Positions 7,346 to 16,525 of a stretch of DNA of 37,055 nt are shown here, piece by piece (the first letter of the stretch is position 1; every line of letters starts with the position of its first letter). A model generated the notes under the pieces. That model saw only the letters and a list, made by a program, of their open reading frames with translations. It had not been told where the DNA came from and made no database searches. The position numbers and the translations under genes were made by a program. This stretch comes from Planctomycetia bacterium (GTDB lineage: Bacteria; Planctomycetota; Planctomycetia; Gemmatales; Gemmataceae), in the NCBI GenBank assembly GCA_005772955.1, contig SXID01000082.1:1-37055 (forward strand). The letters are read 5' to 3'.

Positions 7346-9820
7346 ATGACGCGCCTCCTCCTCGCGCTGGCCGTGTTGCTCGCGTTCACAGAATTCGGCT
7401 TCTCGCAGGAGAAAGTCGATTTCAGTCGCGACGTTTTGCCCATCCTGTCGAACCACTGTTTCCAGTGCCACGGCCCCGACGAGAAGGCCCGCAAGGCGGA
7501 ACTGCGCCTCGACACGAAAGAGGCTGCGCTGCGCAAGCAAGGCGCGGTGATCGTGCCCGGCAAGAGCGCCGAAAGCGAGATCATCCGACGCATCGAATCG
7601 GCCGACGCGAAAGAGCAGATGCCGCCGAAGAAGGCCAACAAGAACCTCAAGCCGGAACAGATTGCGATCCTCAAGAAGTGGGTCGATGCTGGCGCGCCGT
7701 GGGGCACGCACTGGAGTTTCACGGCACCTGTTCGGCCCCCTGTCCCCGTTAGCCGTGACCCGAAGGGGATCGCGAAGAACGCCATCGACGCATTCATCCT
7801 CGCTCGTCTGGAAAAGGAAAAGCTGTCACCTTCAGCGGGAGCGGACAAGGAACGGCTCATCCGGCGCGTCACGCTCGACCTGACCGGACTGCCTCCGACA
7901 CCCGATGAGGTGGACGCGTTCCTGAAGGACACCACCCCGACCGCTTACGAGAAGGTGGTCGATCGGTTGCTCGCATCACCGCGATTCGGCGAACGCATGG
8001 CTTGGGACTGGCTCGACGCGGCCCGCTACGCGGACTCCAACGGCTACCAGGGCGACGGCGAACGCACCATGTGGCCCTGGCGCGACTGGGTCGTGAAGGC
8101 CTACAACGACAACCTGCCGTTCGATCAGTTCACGGTGTGGCAACTCGCGGGGGACCGGCTCCCCACTCCGACGCGCGAACAACTCCTCGCGACCGCGTTC
8201 AACCGCAACCACATGATCAACGGCGAAGGCGGGCGCATCGCGGAGGAGAACCGCATCGAGTACGTGTTCGATCAGACCGAAACCACCGCGACCGTGTGGA
8301 TTGGTCTCACCGTGGGATGCGCGCGATGCCACGACCACAAGTTCGACCCGATCTTGCAGAAGGATTACTACTCGCTGTTCGCGTACTTCAACCAGACGCC
8401 GGTGAACGGCGGAGGAGGTAGCGGGCAGACCGCGCCTGTGATGGACTTCGGCACGACGGCACAGGAGCAAAAGCGCAAGGACGCGCAAGCCGCGTTCGAC
8501 GAGTTGGTGAAGAGGATCGTGCCCATTGAGAAGAAACTCCGCGACGACGCTGCGATCAAGGACAAGGACGGCAACTACGCCAGCACACTGCCGGCGCTCA
8601 TCGAGTCGGCACTCCGCAAGGGGCCGAACGACCGTGCCGACCAGAACTACGACGAACTCATCAAGCACTTCAAGGAGAAGGAACCGGAGTACGTGAAGTT
8701 GCTCCCGGAGATGCGCAAGGCGAAGCAGTTCCGCGACGCCGCCAACACGGGCGTCGCGAAGGTGATGGTGATGGCCGACCTGCCGACACCGCGCGAAACC
8801 TTCATCCTCACGCGCGGCGACTACAGTAAGAAAGAAGGCAAGGTCACACCGAACACGCCGGTCAGCCTGCCGGCGTTGCCGAAGGGCGCGCCCGCCAATC
8901 GCCTCGCGCTCGCGCAGTGGATTGCCTCGAAAGAGAACCCGCTGACGGCTCGCGTCGCGGTCAATCGCTTGTGGCAGATGTTCTTCGGTATTGGCCTCGT
9001 GAAGACGAGCGAAGACTTCGGCGTGCAAGGCGAACGGCCCTCGCACCCCGAGTTGCTCGACTGGCTCGCGGTGGAGTTCGCCGAGAAATGGGACACGAAG
9101 CACCTCATTCGCCTGATCGTGACAAGCGCCACTTATCGGCAGTCCGCGAAAGTCACACCAGAGTTGCTTGACCGCGACCCCGAGAACCGATTGCTCGCAC
9201 GCGGTACTCGCCATCGAATGCCGTCGTGGATGATCCGCGACCAATCGCTCGCCGCCAGCGGGCTCATGACACCCACCTACGGCGGCCCGCCGGTAAAGAC
9301 GTACCAGCCGCCCGGCATCTGGGAGGAAGCGACGTTTGGCAACAAGAAGTACGCGCAAGACAAAGGCGAGGCGATCTACCGCCGCAGCCTGTATGTGTTC
9401 TGGCGCCGTATCATCGGGCCAACGGTGTTCTTCGATGTGGCGAACCGCCAGACGTGCAGCGTGAAGACAACGACCACCAACACGCCGCTTCACGCGCTCG
9501 TCACGCTCAACGACACGACCTACGTCGAAGCGGCACGCGCGCTCGCACAACTGGCTACGGAAAAGCACGCGAGTGATGCGGACCGCCTGGGCTTCGCGTT
9601 CCAGCGCGTGGTTGCGCGCAAGCCAACGGAAGCCGAAGCGAAGATACTTCTTGGCGCGCTGGAGAAGCAGAGGAAGGTGTTCGCGGACAAGGTCGCGGCG
9701 CTCAAACTGCTCAAAGTGGGCGACTCACCGCGCAACGAGAAACTGGACGCAAGCGAACACGCGGCGCTGGCGAGTGTGTGCCTGATGATGCTCAACTTGG
9801 ATGAGGCGCTGAACAAGTAG
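7346..9820 (+). CDS. PSCyt1-DUF1549-DUF1553 protein (planctomycete cytochrome-like)
   Basis: This 824-aa exported protein starts with a signal peptide (MTRLLLALAVLLAFTEFGFS). A PSCyt1 domain follows with CFQCHGP (C38, C41, H42) and a downstream EQMPPKKA segment whose Met could be a haem ligand. DUF1549 carries CARCHDHKFDP (C325, C328, H329). The C-terminal DUF1553 contains NRLALAQWIASKENPLTARVAVNRLWQMFFG. This is the full planctomycete architecture, compared with the shorter paralogue at 4368. The ATG at 7346 is chosen because it starts the signal peptide; no Shine-Dalgarno sequence is apparent. It is followed after 75 bp by a DUF1501 gene, the usual pairing. Electron transfer is suggested by the haem motifs but is an inference. 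Confidence 0.95.
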   Translation: MTRLLLALAVLLAFTEFGFSQEKVDFSRDVLPILSNHCFQCHGPDEKARKAELRLDTKEAALRKQGAVIVPGKSAESEIIRRIESADAKEQMPPKKANKNLKPEQIAILKKWVDAGAPWGTHWSFTAPVRPPVPVSRDPKGIAKNAIDAFILARLEKEKLSPSAGADKERLIRRVTLDLTGLPPTPDEVDAFLKDTTPTAYEKVVDRLLASPRFGERMAWDWLDAARYADSNGYQGDGERTMWPWRDWVVKAYNDNLPFDQFTVWQLAGDRLPTPTREQLLATAFNRNHMINGEGGRIAEENRIEYVFDQTETTATVWIGLTVGCARCHDHKFDPILQKDYYSLFAYFNQTPVNGGGGSGQTAPVMDFGTTAQEQKRKDAQAAFDELVKRIVPIEKKLRDDAAIKDKDGNYASTLPALIESALRKGPNDRADQNYDELIKHFKEKEPEYVKLLPEMRKAKQFRDAANTGVAKVMVMADLPTPRETFILTRGDYSKKEGKVTPNTPVSLPALPKGAPANRLALAQWIASKENPLTARVAVNRLWQMFFGIGLVKTSEDFGVQGERPSHPELLDWLAVEFAEKWDTKHLIRLIVTSATYRQSAKVTPELLDRDPENRLLARGTRHRMPSWMIRDQSLAASGLMTPTYGGPPVKTYQPPGIWEEATFGNKKYAQDKGEAIYRRSLYVFWRRIIGPTVFFDVANRQTCSVKTTTTNTPLHALVTLNDTTYVEAARALAQLATEKHASDADRLGFAFQRVVARKPTEAEAKILLGALEKQRKVFADKVAALKLLKVGDSPRNEKLDASEHAALASVCLMMLNLDEALNK

Positions 9821-9822
9821 TG

Positions 9823-9875
9823 TCTTCCGCCGCTTGCGGCTTAGCGAGTCTCGCGAATCCGCAAGCGGCGGAAGA
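9823..9875. repeat. 17-bp perfect inverted repeat with GCCGC-TT-GCGGC core
   Basis: The arms 9823-9839 and 9859-9875 are perfect reverse complements with a 19-base loop, starting 3 bases after the PSCyt1 gene stop. Each arm contains the small palindrome (G)CCGC-TT/AA-GCGG(C), the core also found at 15116, 15769, 17719 and 19679. It could act as a partial terminator or mRNA stabiliser between the two genes of the pair. Confidence 0.85.
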
Positions 9876-9895
9876 TGAAGACAAGAGAACCACCC

Positions 9896-11353
9896 ATGCA
9901 CCCACTTCTAAACCACCAAGCGAACCTGACGCGCCGGCACCTCTTCGGGCGCACCGCGACCGGCATCGGCGTGGCCGCGCTCGCGTCGCTGTTGAGGCGC
10001 GACGCGCCCGCCGCTGACCGCAAGCGCGTTGGTGGCTTGAAGGATTTGCCGCACTTCGCCGCGAAGGCCAAGCGCGTCATCTACTTGTTCCAGAACGGTG
10101 CGCCGACGCACGTCGATCTCTTCGACTACAAGCCCGAACTCACCAAGCAAAAAGGCAAGCAGATACCGGATAGCGTGGTGAAGGGACTTCGGTTCAGCAC
10201 CATGACCGGCGGGCAGACCGTGCGGCCGTGTCTTCCTGAGATCACCAAGTTTGCGCAGCACGGGCAGGGCGGCGCGTGGGTATCCGACTTCCTGCCGCAC
10301 ACCGCGAAGATCGCGGACGAACTGTGCTTCGTGAAGTCGATGTTCACCACGCAGGTGAACCACGCGCCCGCGATCTGCTTCTTCCTCACCGGCTCCGAAA
10401 TGCCCGGGCGCCCGAGCATGGGAAGTTGGCTCACATATGGTCTGGGAAGCGAAACCGAAGAGTTGCCCGGCTTCGTCGTGATGACCTCGCGCGACAAGGA
10501 AGCGTCGTGCGGCCAAATCTTCTACGACTTCTACTGGAGCAGTGGGTTCCTGCCGACCAAGTTCCAGGGGGTGAAATTCCGCGGTCAGGGTGACCCGGTG
10601 CTGTATCTTTCCAACCCGGATGGCGTGAACCAGGCGAGCCGCAGAGCCTCACTCGATGACCTCGCGAAGCTGAATGAGATGACGCTAAAGGAGTTCGGCG
10701 ACCCGGAAGTAAGCACTCGCATCTCGCAGTACGAGATGGCGTACAAGATGCAGACGAGTGTCCCGGAACTGACCGACTTCAGCAAGGAACCGCAGAAGAT
10801 TCTCGACAGCTACGGCCCGGACGTGAAGAAACAGGGGAGTTTCGCGTATAACTGCCTGATGGCGCGCCGCTTAGTTGAACGCGGTACACGGTTCGTGCAA
10901 CTGCTCCACGCCGGCTGGGACCAACACCGCAACTTGAACACGCAACTCAAGGTACAATGCACCGACATTGACGCCCCCTCAGCAGCGCTCGTTAGCGACC
11001 TGAAGCGCCTTGGCCTACTGGATGACACGCTCGTGATCTGGGGCGGCGAGTTCGGGCGCACGCCGTTCCTTCAGGGGAAGATTGAGGACGTGAAGAGTTG
11101 GGGTCGCGACCATCACCCGTATGCGTTCACAGTGTGGATGGCCGGTGGCGGGATCAAGAAAGGGACGAGCTACGGCCAGACCGACGACTTCGGTTTCGCA
11201 CCCGCGAAGGACGCGGTCCACATTCACGACTTCCAGGCCACGATCCTTCATCTGCTCGGGTTGAACCACGAGAAACTCTCGTTCCGGTTCCAGGGCCGAG
11301 ATTTCCGCCTCACCGACGTTCACGGCAAGGTCGTTCGCGGACTGCTTGCCTGA
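9896..11353 (+). CDS. DUF1501 family protein, third copy
   Basis: This 485-aa protein has a Tat-like leader (LTRRHLFGRTATGIGVAALASLL) in the first ~40 residues, then motifs YLFQNGAPTHVDLFDYKP and IWGGEFGRTPFLQGKIED, with a GRDHHPYAF segment. This is the DUF1501 subtype normally partnered with PSCyt1-DUF1549-DUF1553 proteins. The ATG at 9896 is preferred over the one at 9875 because the upstream one lies at the edge of the inverted-repeat stem and the family N-terminus (MHPLLNHQ) begins at 9896. The stop codon TGA is the first three bases of the palindrome at 11351-11430. It probably forms a functional pair with the gene at 7346. Confidence 0.93.
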   Translation: MHPLLNHQANLTRRHLFGRTATGIGVAALASLLRRDAPAADRKRVGGLKDLPHFAAKAKRVIYLFQNGAPTHVDLFDYKPELTKQKGKQIPDSVVKGLRFSTMTGGQTVRPCLPEITKFAQHGQGGAWVSDFLPHTAKIADELCFVKSMFTTQVNHAPAICFFLTGSEMPGRPSMGSWLTYGLGSETEELPGFVVMTSRDKEASCGQIFYDFYWSSGFLPTKFQGVKFRGQGDPVLYLSNPDGVNQASRRASLDDLAKLNEMTLKEFGDPEVSTRISQYEMAYKMQTSVPELTDFSKEPQKILDSYGPDVKKQGSFAYNCLMARRLVERGTRFVQLLHAGWDQHRNLNTQLKVQCTDIDAPSAALVSDLKRLGLLDDTLVIWGGEFGRTPFLQGKIEDVKSWGRDHHPYAFTVWMAGGGIKKGTSYGQTDDFGFAPAKDAVHIHDFQATILHLLGLNHEKLSFRFQGRDFRLTDVHGKVVRGLLA

Positions 11354-11430
11354 TTGCTACACGACAAGTCGCACGTCAGAAACCTGCACAGTTGAGGTCT
11401 TCGACTTTGCGACTTGTCACGTAGCAATCA
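11351..11430. terminator. Bidirectional hairpin carrying both converging stop codons
   Basis: The arms 11351-11373 and 11408-11430 match as reverse complements at 21 of 23 positions. The left arm begins with the TGA of the plus-strand DUF1501 gene and the right arm ends with the TCA (TGA on the minus strand) of the GT2 gene. The 34-base loop has no gene. No T-tract follows, so Rho-independent termination is plausible but not certain. Confidence 0.75.
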
Positions 11431-12498
11431 ATACCGAAAGATGCCGAGGCGGTACATGCGGTTGTGAAACACGTGCCACGCGCGGTATCTCCGCAATCCG
11501 GCCTGGATTTCGAGGTCCGTCACGTTCCCGCCGTGAACACGCTGCCGGAGTCGCCCCATCTCTTCCACCCCGTTGCTGGTCACCACATTCATCGTTTTGG
11601 ACGAGGTGTGGAGACGGAACGCACCGAGGAACCGCGGCAAGCGAACCATCTTCGCGCCAGCCGCCTGGAACCGGAGGAGCAGATCCCAGTCCATCGCGAA
11701 TCGGAAACTCTCGTCGATGCCGCCGACCTTGTCCCAGATGCGGCGCCGCCAGAACATCGTTTCCTGCGGGATGTAGTCTGCCCACTTCAGCATCTCGTCG
11801 TCGTGGCGGGGCAGCACCCAACGCCCGATTTCATAGCCCACTTTGTCGATGAGGACGCGGTGCCCGTACACCACGTCCACGTCCGGGTGGCTCTCAAAGT
11901 ATTTCGCGACGGCGTGCAGCGCCCCAGATAAGAGCAGGTCGTCCGAGTTCAGGTACCCCATAATTTCGCCGGTCGTGCCGGCGAGACCGAGGTTGATCGC
12001 TTGGGACTGGCCGTTATCCTTGCGCGACTCGCACCGGTGCAGCCGATCGCGATACCACTCGAGTACCTGTTGGGTGCTGTCGGTGGATCCCCCGTCCTGC
12101 ACGACGTATTCGAGTCGCGGGTACTCCTGACCGAGAACGCTCCGGATGGTCTGCTCCAGAAACACACCCTGGTTGAACGACGGGGTGGCTATGGAGATGA
12201 CCGGCGGGTTCTTGAGCGTCGGCTTGCGATGATACCATGAGGGCACGACAACCGGCTTGGGTACGGCGTCGAAGTCCAGTTTGCCGATCACCACGCGCAA
12301 CCCCAAGATCGTTTTGATCTGGTGTCGGATCCAGTACTTCAGCGGGATCCGCGGGCGAATCTGTTCCTTCAACTGGATCAGTTCACGATGGAGCGAGTTC
12401 ACTTGGCGTGAGAGGGTCTGTACCCGGTTCATCATCCCGACGACGGTGGGATAGTCCAGTACGGCATCTGGATTGGTGTTCGTCGTATCCGCGTCCAT
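11428..12498 (-). CDS. GT2 family glycosyltransferase with N-terminal coiled-coil-like extension
   Basis: This 356-aa protein has a ~95-residue extension whose residues 17-48 (MMNRVQTLSRQVNSLHREL) look like a short coiled coil. A GT-A domain follows: ISIATPSFNQGVFLEQTIRSVL from residue 101, QDGGSTDST near 135, and the nucleotide/metal-binding NSDD at 184-187. A downstream ED-like region reads ESFRFAMDWDLLLRF. GT2 enzymes transfer a sugar from a nucleotide sugar; the donor and acceptor cannot be read from sequence. A strong AAGGAG lies about 4 bases before the ATG. It is the last gene of the polysaccharide locus and converges on the DUF1501 gene. Confidence 0.93.
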   Translation of the reverse strand: MDADTTNTNPDAVLDYPTVVGMMNRVQTLSRQVNSLHRELIQLKEQIRPRIPLKYWIRHQIKTILGLRVVIGKLDFDAVPKPVVVPSWYHRKPTLKNPPVISIATPSFNQGVFLEQTIRSVLGQEYPRLEYVVQDGGSTDSTQQVLEWYRDRLHRCESRKDNGQSQAINLGLAGTTGEIMGYLNSDDLLLSGALHAVAKYFESHPDVDVVYGHRVLIDKVGYEIGRWVLPRHDDEMLKWADYIPQETMFWRRRIWDKVGGIDESFRFAMDWDLLLRFQAAGAKMVRLPRFLGAFRLHTSSKTMNVVTSNGVEEMGRLRQRVHGGNVTDLEIQAGLRRYRAWHVFHNRMYRLGIFRY

Positions 12499-12530
12499 GC
12501 TGCTCCTTCTTCACCTGCCGCAAGTCCGGT

Positions 12531-13717
<1,187 letters not shown>

Positions 13718-13735
13718 ATTCCGACCGGAGGGAGG

Positions 13736-14440
13736 TCAGGCGGCCCGCTTCACCTGGTTGGCCTGGACTGCCTGTTCCCAGGCGCGAAACTCGGTCATGA
13801 ACTGGGCCACGGCCTCGTCCGTCTTCGGGTGCGCGCACATCTGCGGGAAGAACTTCGGCGGCACGGTGAGGATGTGCGCGCCGGCCTGGATCGCCTCGTT
13901 CACGTCCGCCAGGTGCCGGATACTTCCCACAATGATCTCGCTGTCCAGGCCACGACGGTCGAGTGACTCGCGGGTTTGGCTGACGACGCTACCGGCGTCG
14001 TACCCGATGTCGCGAATGCGGCCCCAGAACAGGCTCACGTACTTGGCCCCTGCGCTCGCGGCCATGACTGCTTGGTTGTAGGACATGCAGCAGGTGCAGT
14101 TCACCGGCACGTTGCGGCGAGCCAGTTGCGCGATCACCTTCAGTTCGTTCCAGCCGATCGGTATCTTGATGTTCAGGTACGGGTAGTCCCCGAACTCGTT
14201 GACGAAGTGCTCGGCCTCGTCAGCCATCTTCGCGGGGTCGGCGGTGTTAACCTCCACGCTCAGTGGGATCTTCGCGTCGTGCTTGATGAGCGCGTCGATC
14301 ATCGAGCGGATGTGAACGCCGAAGTCGGTGCAACCGGACCGCGCGACGAGCAACGGGTTGGTGGTCACGCCCGACGGGAACCCGCGTTCCAGGCACGTTT
14401 CCAGTTCCTTCACATCGGCGGTATCAACGAACAGTTTCAT
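13736..14440 (-). CDS. Transaldolase, small TalC/FSA-type subfamily
   Basis: This 234-aa (beta/alpha)8 enzyme of the transaldolase/fructose-6-phosphate aldolase family is of usual length for the small subgroup. Visible residues include Asp6, Asn28 in GVTTNP, and the Schiff-base Lys92 in NIKIP. Two positions distinguish activities in this family: Glu63 (LSVEV) and Phe138 (SLFWGRI) are transaldolase-type, where FSA has Gln59 and Tyr131. So it likely moves a dihydroxyacetone unit between fructose 6-phosphate and erythrose 4-phosphate, giving sedoheptulose 7-phosphate. That product is the substrate of the GmhA-like enzyme two genes upstream, which suggests a local supply role (inference). The ATG at 14440 gives the family start MKLFVDTAD; the open frame continues upstream to 14512. 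Confidence 0.9.
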   Translation of the reverse strand: MKLFVDTADVKELETCLERGFPSGVTTNPLLVARSGCTDFGVHIRSMIDALIKHDAKIPLSVEVNTADPAKMADEAEHFVNEFGDYPYLNIKIPIGWNELKVIAQLARRNVPVNCTCCMSYNQAVMAASAGAKYVSLFWGRIRDIGYDAGSVVSQTRESLDRRGLDSEIIVGSIRHLADVNEAIQAGAHILTVPPKFFPQMCAHPKTDEAVAQFMTEFRAWEQAVQANQVKRAA

Positions 14441-14459
14441 CGTCGGTCCCCAGAGTAGT

Positions 14460-14523
14460 AGGCACGCTCCGTGTGCCGTTGTTACTTCCCAGCCCGCACA
14501 GCGACGGCACACGGAGTGTGCCT
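14460..14523. repeat. 20-bp inverted repeat, each arm itself palindromic
   Basis: The arms 14460-14479 and 14504-14523 match as reverse complements at 19 of 20 positions. Each arm contains GGCAC-x-C-TCC-GTGTGCC, itself a palindrome around TCC. The core CACGCTCCG(C/T)GTG is shared with the element at 20981-21081. It fills most of the 96-bp spacer between the gmhB-like gene and the transaldolase gene. Confidence 0.85.
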
Positions 14524-14536
14524 GTTACTTTGAAGT

Positions 14537-15097
14537 TCACGCAGCCGAGCGCCCAGCGAACTCGGCCGCCACGGTCGCCAGGATCCAGTCCACGGCTCCA
14601 CGAATATCAGCCGCTTGGTGGTCTGGGCTGCACCGTTCCGGCTGGCTGAACGGCGTCTCGATCAGCACGCCCCGACACCCGGCGGCGTGCGCGGCGGCGA
14701 TGTCGGACCACCGGTCTCCGATCAGAAACCCAGTGGTCAGTTCCAGGTTCCATTTCTCCTCCGCCGCGAGCAGCAACCCCGGCTTCGGCTTGCGGCAGGT
14801 ACACTTGTCGGCGTTGTCGTGGTAGCACGCGAACACGTCGAGCAGCGGGAGTTCCGCGTGCATCTTCGCGTTGATCTCTTCGACGGCATCGCGCGTCTGC
14901 TTGCCGCGTGTCACGTCCGGTTGGTTCGTCACAACAACCAGCGCGAACCCGGCGGCACGCAACCGCGTGAGTGCTTCCGGCACGCCGGGGAGCAGTTCGA
15001 GTTCCGCGACGCTCATCGGCGGGCGTGTGGTGCCGCCTTCGGGGAAAGCCCGGTTGAGCACCCCGTCGCGGTCCAGGAACACCACCCGTTGCGTCAT
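14537..15097 (-). CDS. gmhB: D-glycero-D-manno-heptose-1,7-bisphosphate phosphatase-like HAD protein
   Basis: This 186-aa HAD phosphatase has the DxDGVLN motif (nucleophile Asp9, acid/base Asp11), VVTNQPDV (motif II), and GDRWSDIAAA (motif IV). Cys91, His93, Cys99 and Cys101 match the C-x-H...C-x-C zinc site of GmhB, although the loop between the pairs is shorter than in E. coli. GmhB removes the 7-phosphate of heptose 1,7-bisphosphate in the cytoplasm. Its neighbours GmhA, HddC and HddA support the GDP-heptose branch. GGGAG lies about 7 bases before the ATG. Histidinol-phosphate phosphatase is the main alternative in this family, made less likely by context. Confidence 0.87.
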   Translation of the reverse strand: MTQRVVFLDRDGVLNRAFPEGGTTRPPMSVAELELLPGVPEALTRLRAAGFALVVVTNQPDVTRGKQTRDAVEEINAKMHAELPLLDVFACYHDNADKCTCRKPKPGLLLAAEEKWNLELTTGFLIGDRWSDIAAAHAAGCRGVLIETPFSQPERCSPDHQAADIRGAVDWILATVAAEFAGRSAA

Positions 15098-15115
15098 CGC
15101 GTTCTCCCAGATGCT

Positions 15116-15132
15116 AAGCCGCGAAGCGGCTT
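15116..15132. repeat. Stop-codon palindrome AAGCCGC-GAA-GCGGCTT
   Basis: A perfect 7-bp stem with a 3-base loop lies between the gmhA and gmhB genes. Read on the minus strand, the gmhA stop and palindrome form TGA-AGCCGC-NNN-GCGGCTT, so the stop overlaps the stem. It is one of five elements in the window sharing the GCCGC/GCGGC core. Confidence 0.8.
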
Positions 15133-15743
15133 CACGCCGCCTTCTTGGTCGCCTCGGATTCCCATTTGGTCGCGGCGGACTTGAGCGATGGGTGTGTCAC
15201 GAACAGGTGCCACACAACCGCCTGAAACGCCTCCGCGTGCGGGGTCACATGCGCGGCGTTCACCGTCGGCACGATCACGCACGCATCCGCGACCTTCGCG
15301 GTGTAACCGCCGTCGCGGCCCACGATGCCGCACACCGTCGCGCCCACTTTCTTCGCGTGTTGGACCGCGCGAACGAGGTTTGGGCTGACGTTGCGTTCCA
15401 GGTCACCGCCGCCGACGGAGAACACGAGAATGCCGTCCTTGTCGTTCAACCGGCTGCCGCGAAGCCACTCGACGAACACCGTTTCCCAACCTTCGTCGTT
15501 GGTGCGTGCGGTGAGTTCGGACACGTTGTCCGTGGGTGCATACGTCTCGATGCCCGCGATCTTGCGGAAATCGTTGACAGCGTGCGAGGCGTTCGCCGCG
15601 CTGCCTCCGACGCCGAGAACGAACAGGCGGCCGCCGCGCCCGCGCACGTTCGCGAGCGCGGCCACGACCTTGTCGATGGCGCCGGTGTCTAACTTGGCGA
15701 GGATCTCGCTAGCTTCGGCGAGGAACTGCTGCGTGAAGGACAT
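15132..15743 (-). CDS. gmhA: Sedoheptulose 7-phosphate isomerase-like SIS protein
   Basis: This 203-aa protein has a single SIS domain with the phosphosugar loop GVGGSAANASHA (Ser48), and a second sugar-phosphate loop FSVGGGDLERN. GmhA isomerises sedoheptulose 7-phosphate to D-glycero-D-manno-heptose 7-phosphate. Relative to E. coli GmhA, the catalytic Glu65 position is Asp58 (AVNDFRK), and the C-terminal His180 equivalent appears to be His179. This is a divergent subgroup, so a related phosphosugar isomerase cannot be ruled out, but the adjoining HddA, HddC and GmhB genes make GmhA the best reading. GGAG lies 9 bases before the ATG at 15743; the frame extends upstream into the hddC gene without a better start. 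Confidence 0.82.
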   Translation of the reverse strand: MSFTQQFLAEASEILAKLDTGAIDKVVAALANVRGRGGRLFVLGVGGSAANASHAVNDFRKIAGIETYAPTDNVSELTARTNDEGWETVFVEWLRGSRLNDKDGILVFSVGGGDLERNVSPNLVRAVQHAKKVGATVCGIVGRDGGYTAKVADACVIVPTVNAAHVTPHAEAFQAVVWHLFVTHPSLKSAATKWESEATKKAA

Positions 15744-15768
15744 TCGAGCGACTCCGTTTACTTTTCCT

Positions 15769-15784
15769 AAGCCGCAAGCGGCTT
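15769..15784. repeat. Palindrome AAGCCGC-AA-GCGGCTT after hddC-like gene
   Basis: A perfect 7-bp stem with a 2-base loop lies 2 bases past the TAA of the hddC-like gene, within the 43-bp gap before the gmhA start. It has the same sequence as the element at 17719 on the opposite strand. Its short loop and lack of a T-run make it more like a REP element or mRNA-stabilising hairpin than a classical terminator. Confidence 0.8.
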
Positions 15785-15786
15785 GG

Positions 15787-16500
15787 TTACCCCGCGCGGC
15801 GCATGACGAACTCTTCCGCTTCGCGCAGGCCGGCGGGCGAGCCAATCTCGTAGAACCGGTTCGTCACCTCGAAGCCGACCATTTCGCCACTCGCGACAAG
15901 CGCGCTGTACAGTTCCGCGAGGTCGCACGGCTGACCCGCCGGGATACGCTCAATCGCGGCCCGACGCAACAGCGACAGTCCGTAGTCGATGTGCGTCATG
16001 TCCGGGGTCGCGTCCTGCTTGCTGTACCGCAAAAGCCGCCCGTTGTGGAAGACCACGTTGCTCGTGTCGAAACTGTTCTCATTGTGAAATACGGTCATCA
16101 GTCCGAGTGCATTGTGCGGCAACCGCGTGAAAGCGGACGCGTAACTCACGTCGAGGATCGAGTCGCCGTAAAGCACGAAGCACCCGTCGCCAACGAGAGG
16201 CAGCGCCCGCCGCACTGCGCCGCCGGTGCCGCGGAGCGTCTCGCCGTCGTCGGAATACCGCACGCGAAGTCCGAACCTCGCGCCGTCGCCAACGTACTCG
16301 CGCAACTGGTCGGCGAAGTGGCCAACGCACATCACGACTTCGCGAATACCCTGCTCGTGCAACTCTTCGAGTTGGTGGTCGATGAACGGGCGCCCCGCGA
16401 GCGGCACCAGCGCCTTTGGGATGGTCTTCGTGACCTCGCCCAACCGCGTGGCCTTGCCGCCGGCGAGGATCAGAACGGGCGTCGAAGCGAGATCCTTCAC
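15787..16500 (-). CDS. hddC: D-glycero-alpha-D-manno-heptose 1-phosphate guanylyltransferase-like protein
   Basis: This 237-aa nucleotidyltransferase has the signature LAGGKATRLGEVTKTIPKAL (12-31), GTGGAVRRAL, and the metal-binding LYGDSILD. The length and short C-terminus fit HddC/WcbM-type enzymes that make GDP-D-glycero-alpha-D-manno-heptose from the 1-phosphate and GTP. The nucleotide cannot be read with certainty, so glucose- or mannose-1-phosphate transferases are alternatives; position between HddA and GmhA argues for HddC. The start is a GTG at 16500, with GAGG 8 bases upstream, and no in-frame ATG comes earlier. It ends 2 bases before the palindrome at 15769. Confidence 0.85.
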   Translation of the reverse strand: MKDLASTPVLILAGGKATRLGEVTKTIPKALVPLAGRPFIDHQLEELHEQGIREVVMCVGHFADQLREYVGDGARFGLRVRYSDDGETLRGTGGAVRRALPLVGDGCFVLYGDSILDVSYASAFTRLPHNALGLMTVFHNENSFDTSNVVFHNGRLLRYSKQDATPDMTHIDYGLSLLRRAAIERIPAGQPCDLAELYSALVASGEMVGFEVTNRFYEIGSPAGLREAEEFVMRRAG

Positions 16501-16525
16501 GGTGATTGCCTCAAGCCACTACCTT

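Noticed and set aside
7976-9568. 530-aa open frame on the minus strand
   Set aside because: It lies entirely opposite the PSCyt1-DUF1549-DUF1553 gene. Its Arg/Val/Glu-rich composition and lack of motifs are typical of antisense frames in high-GC DNA.
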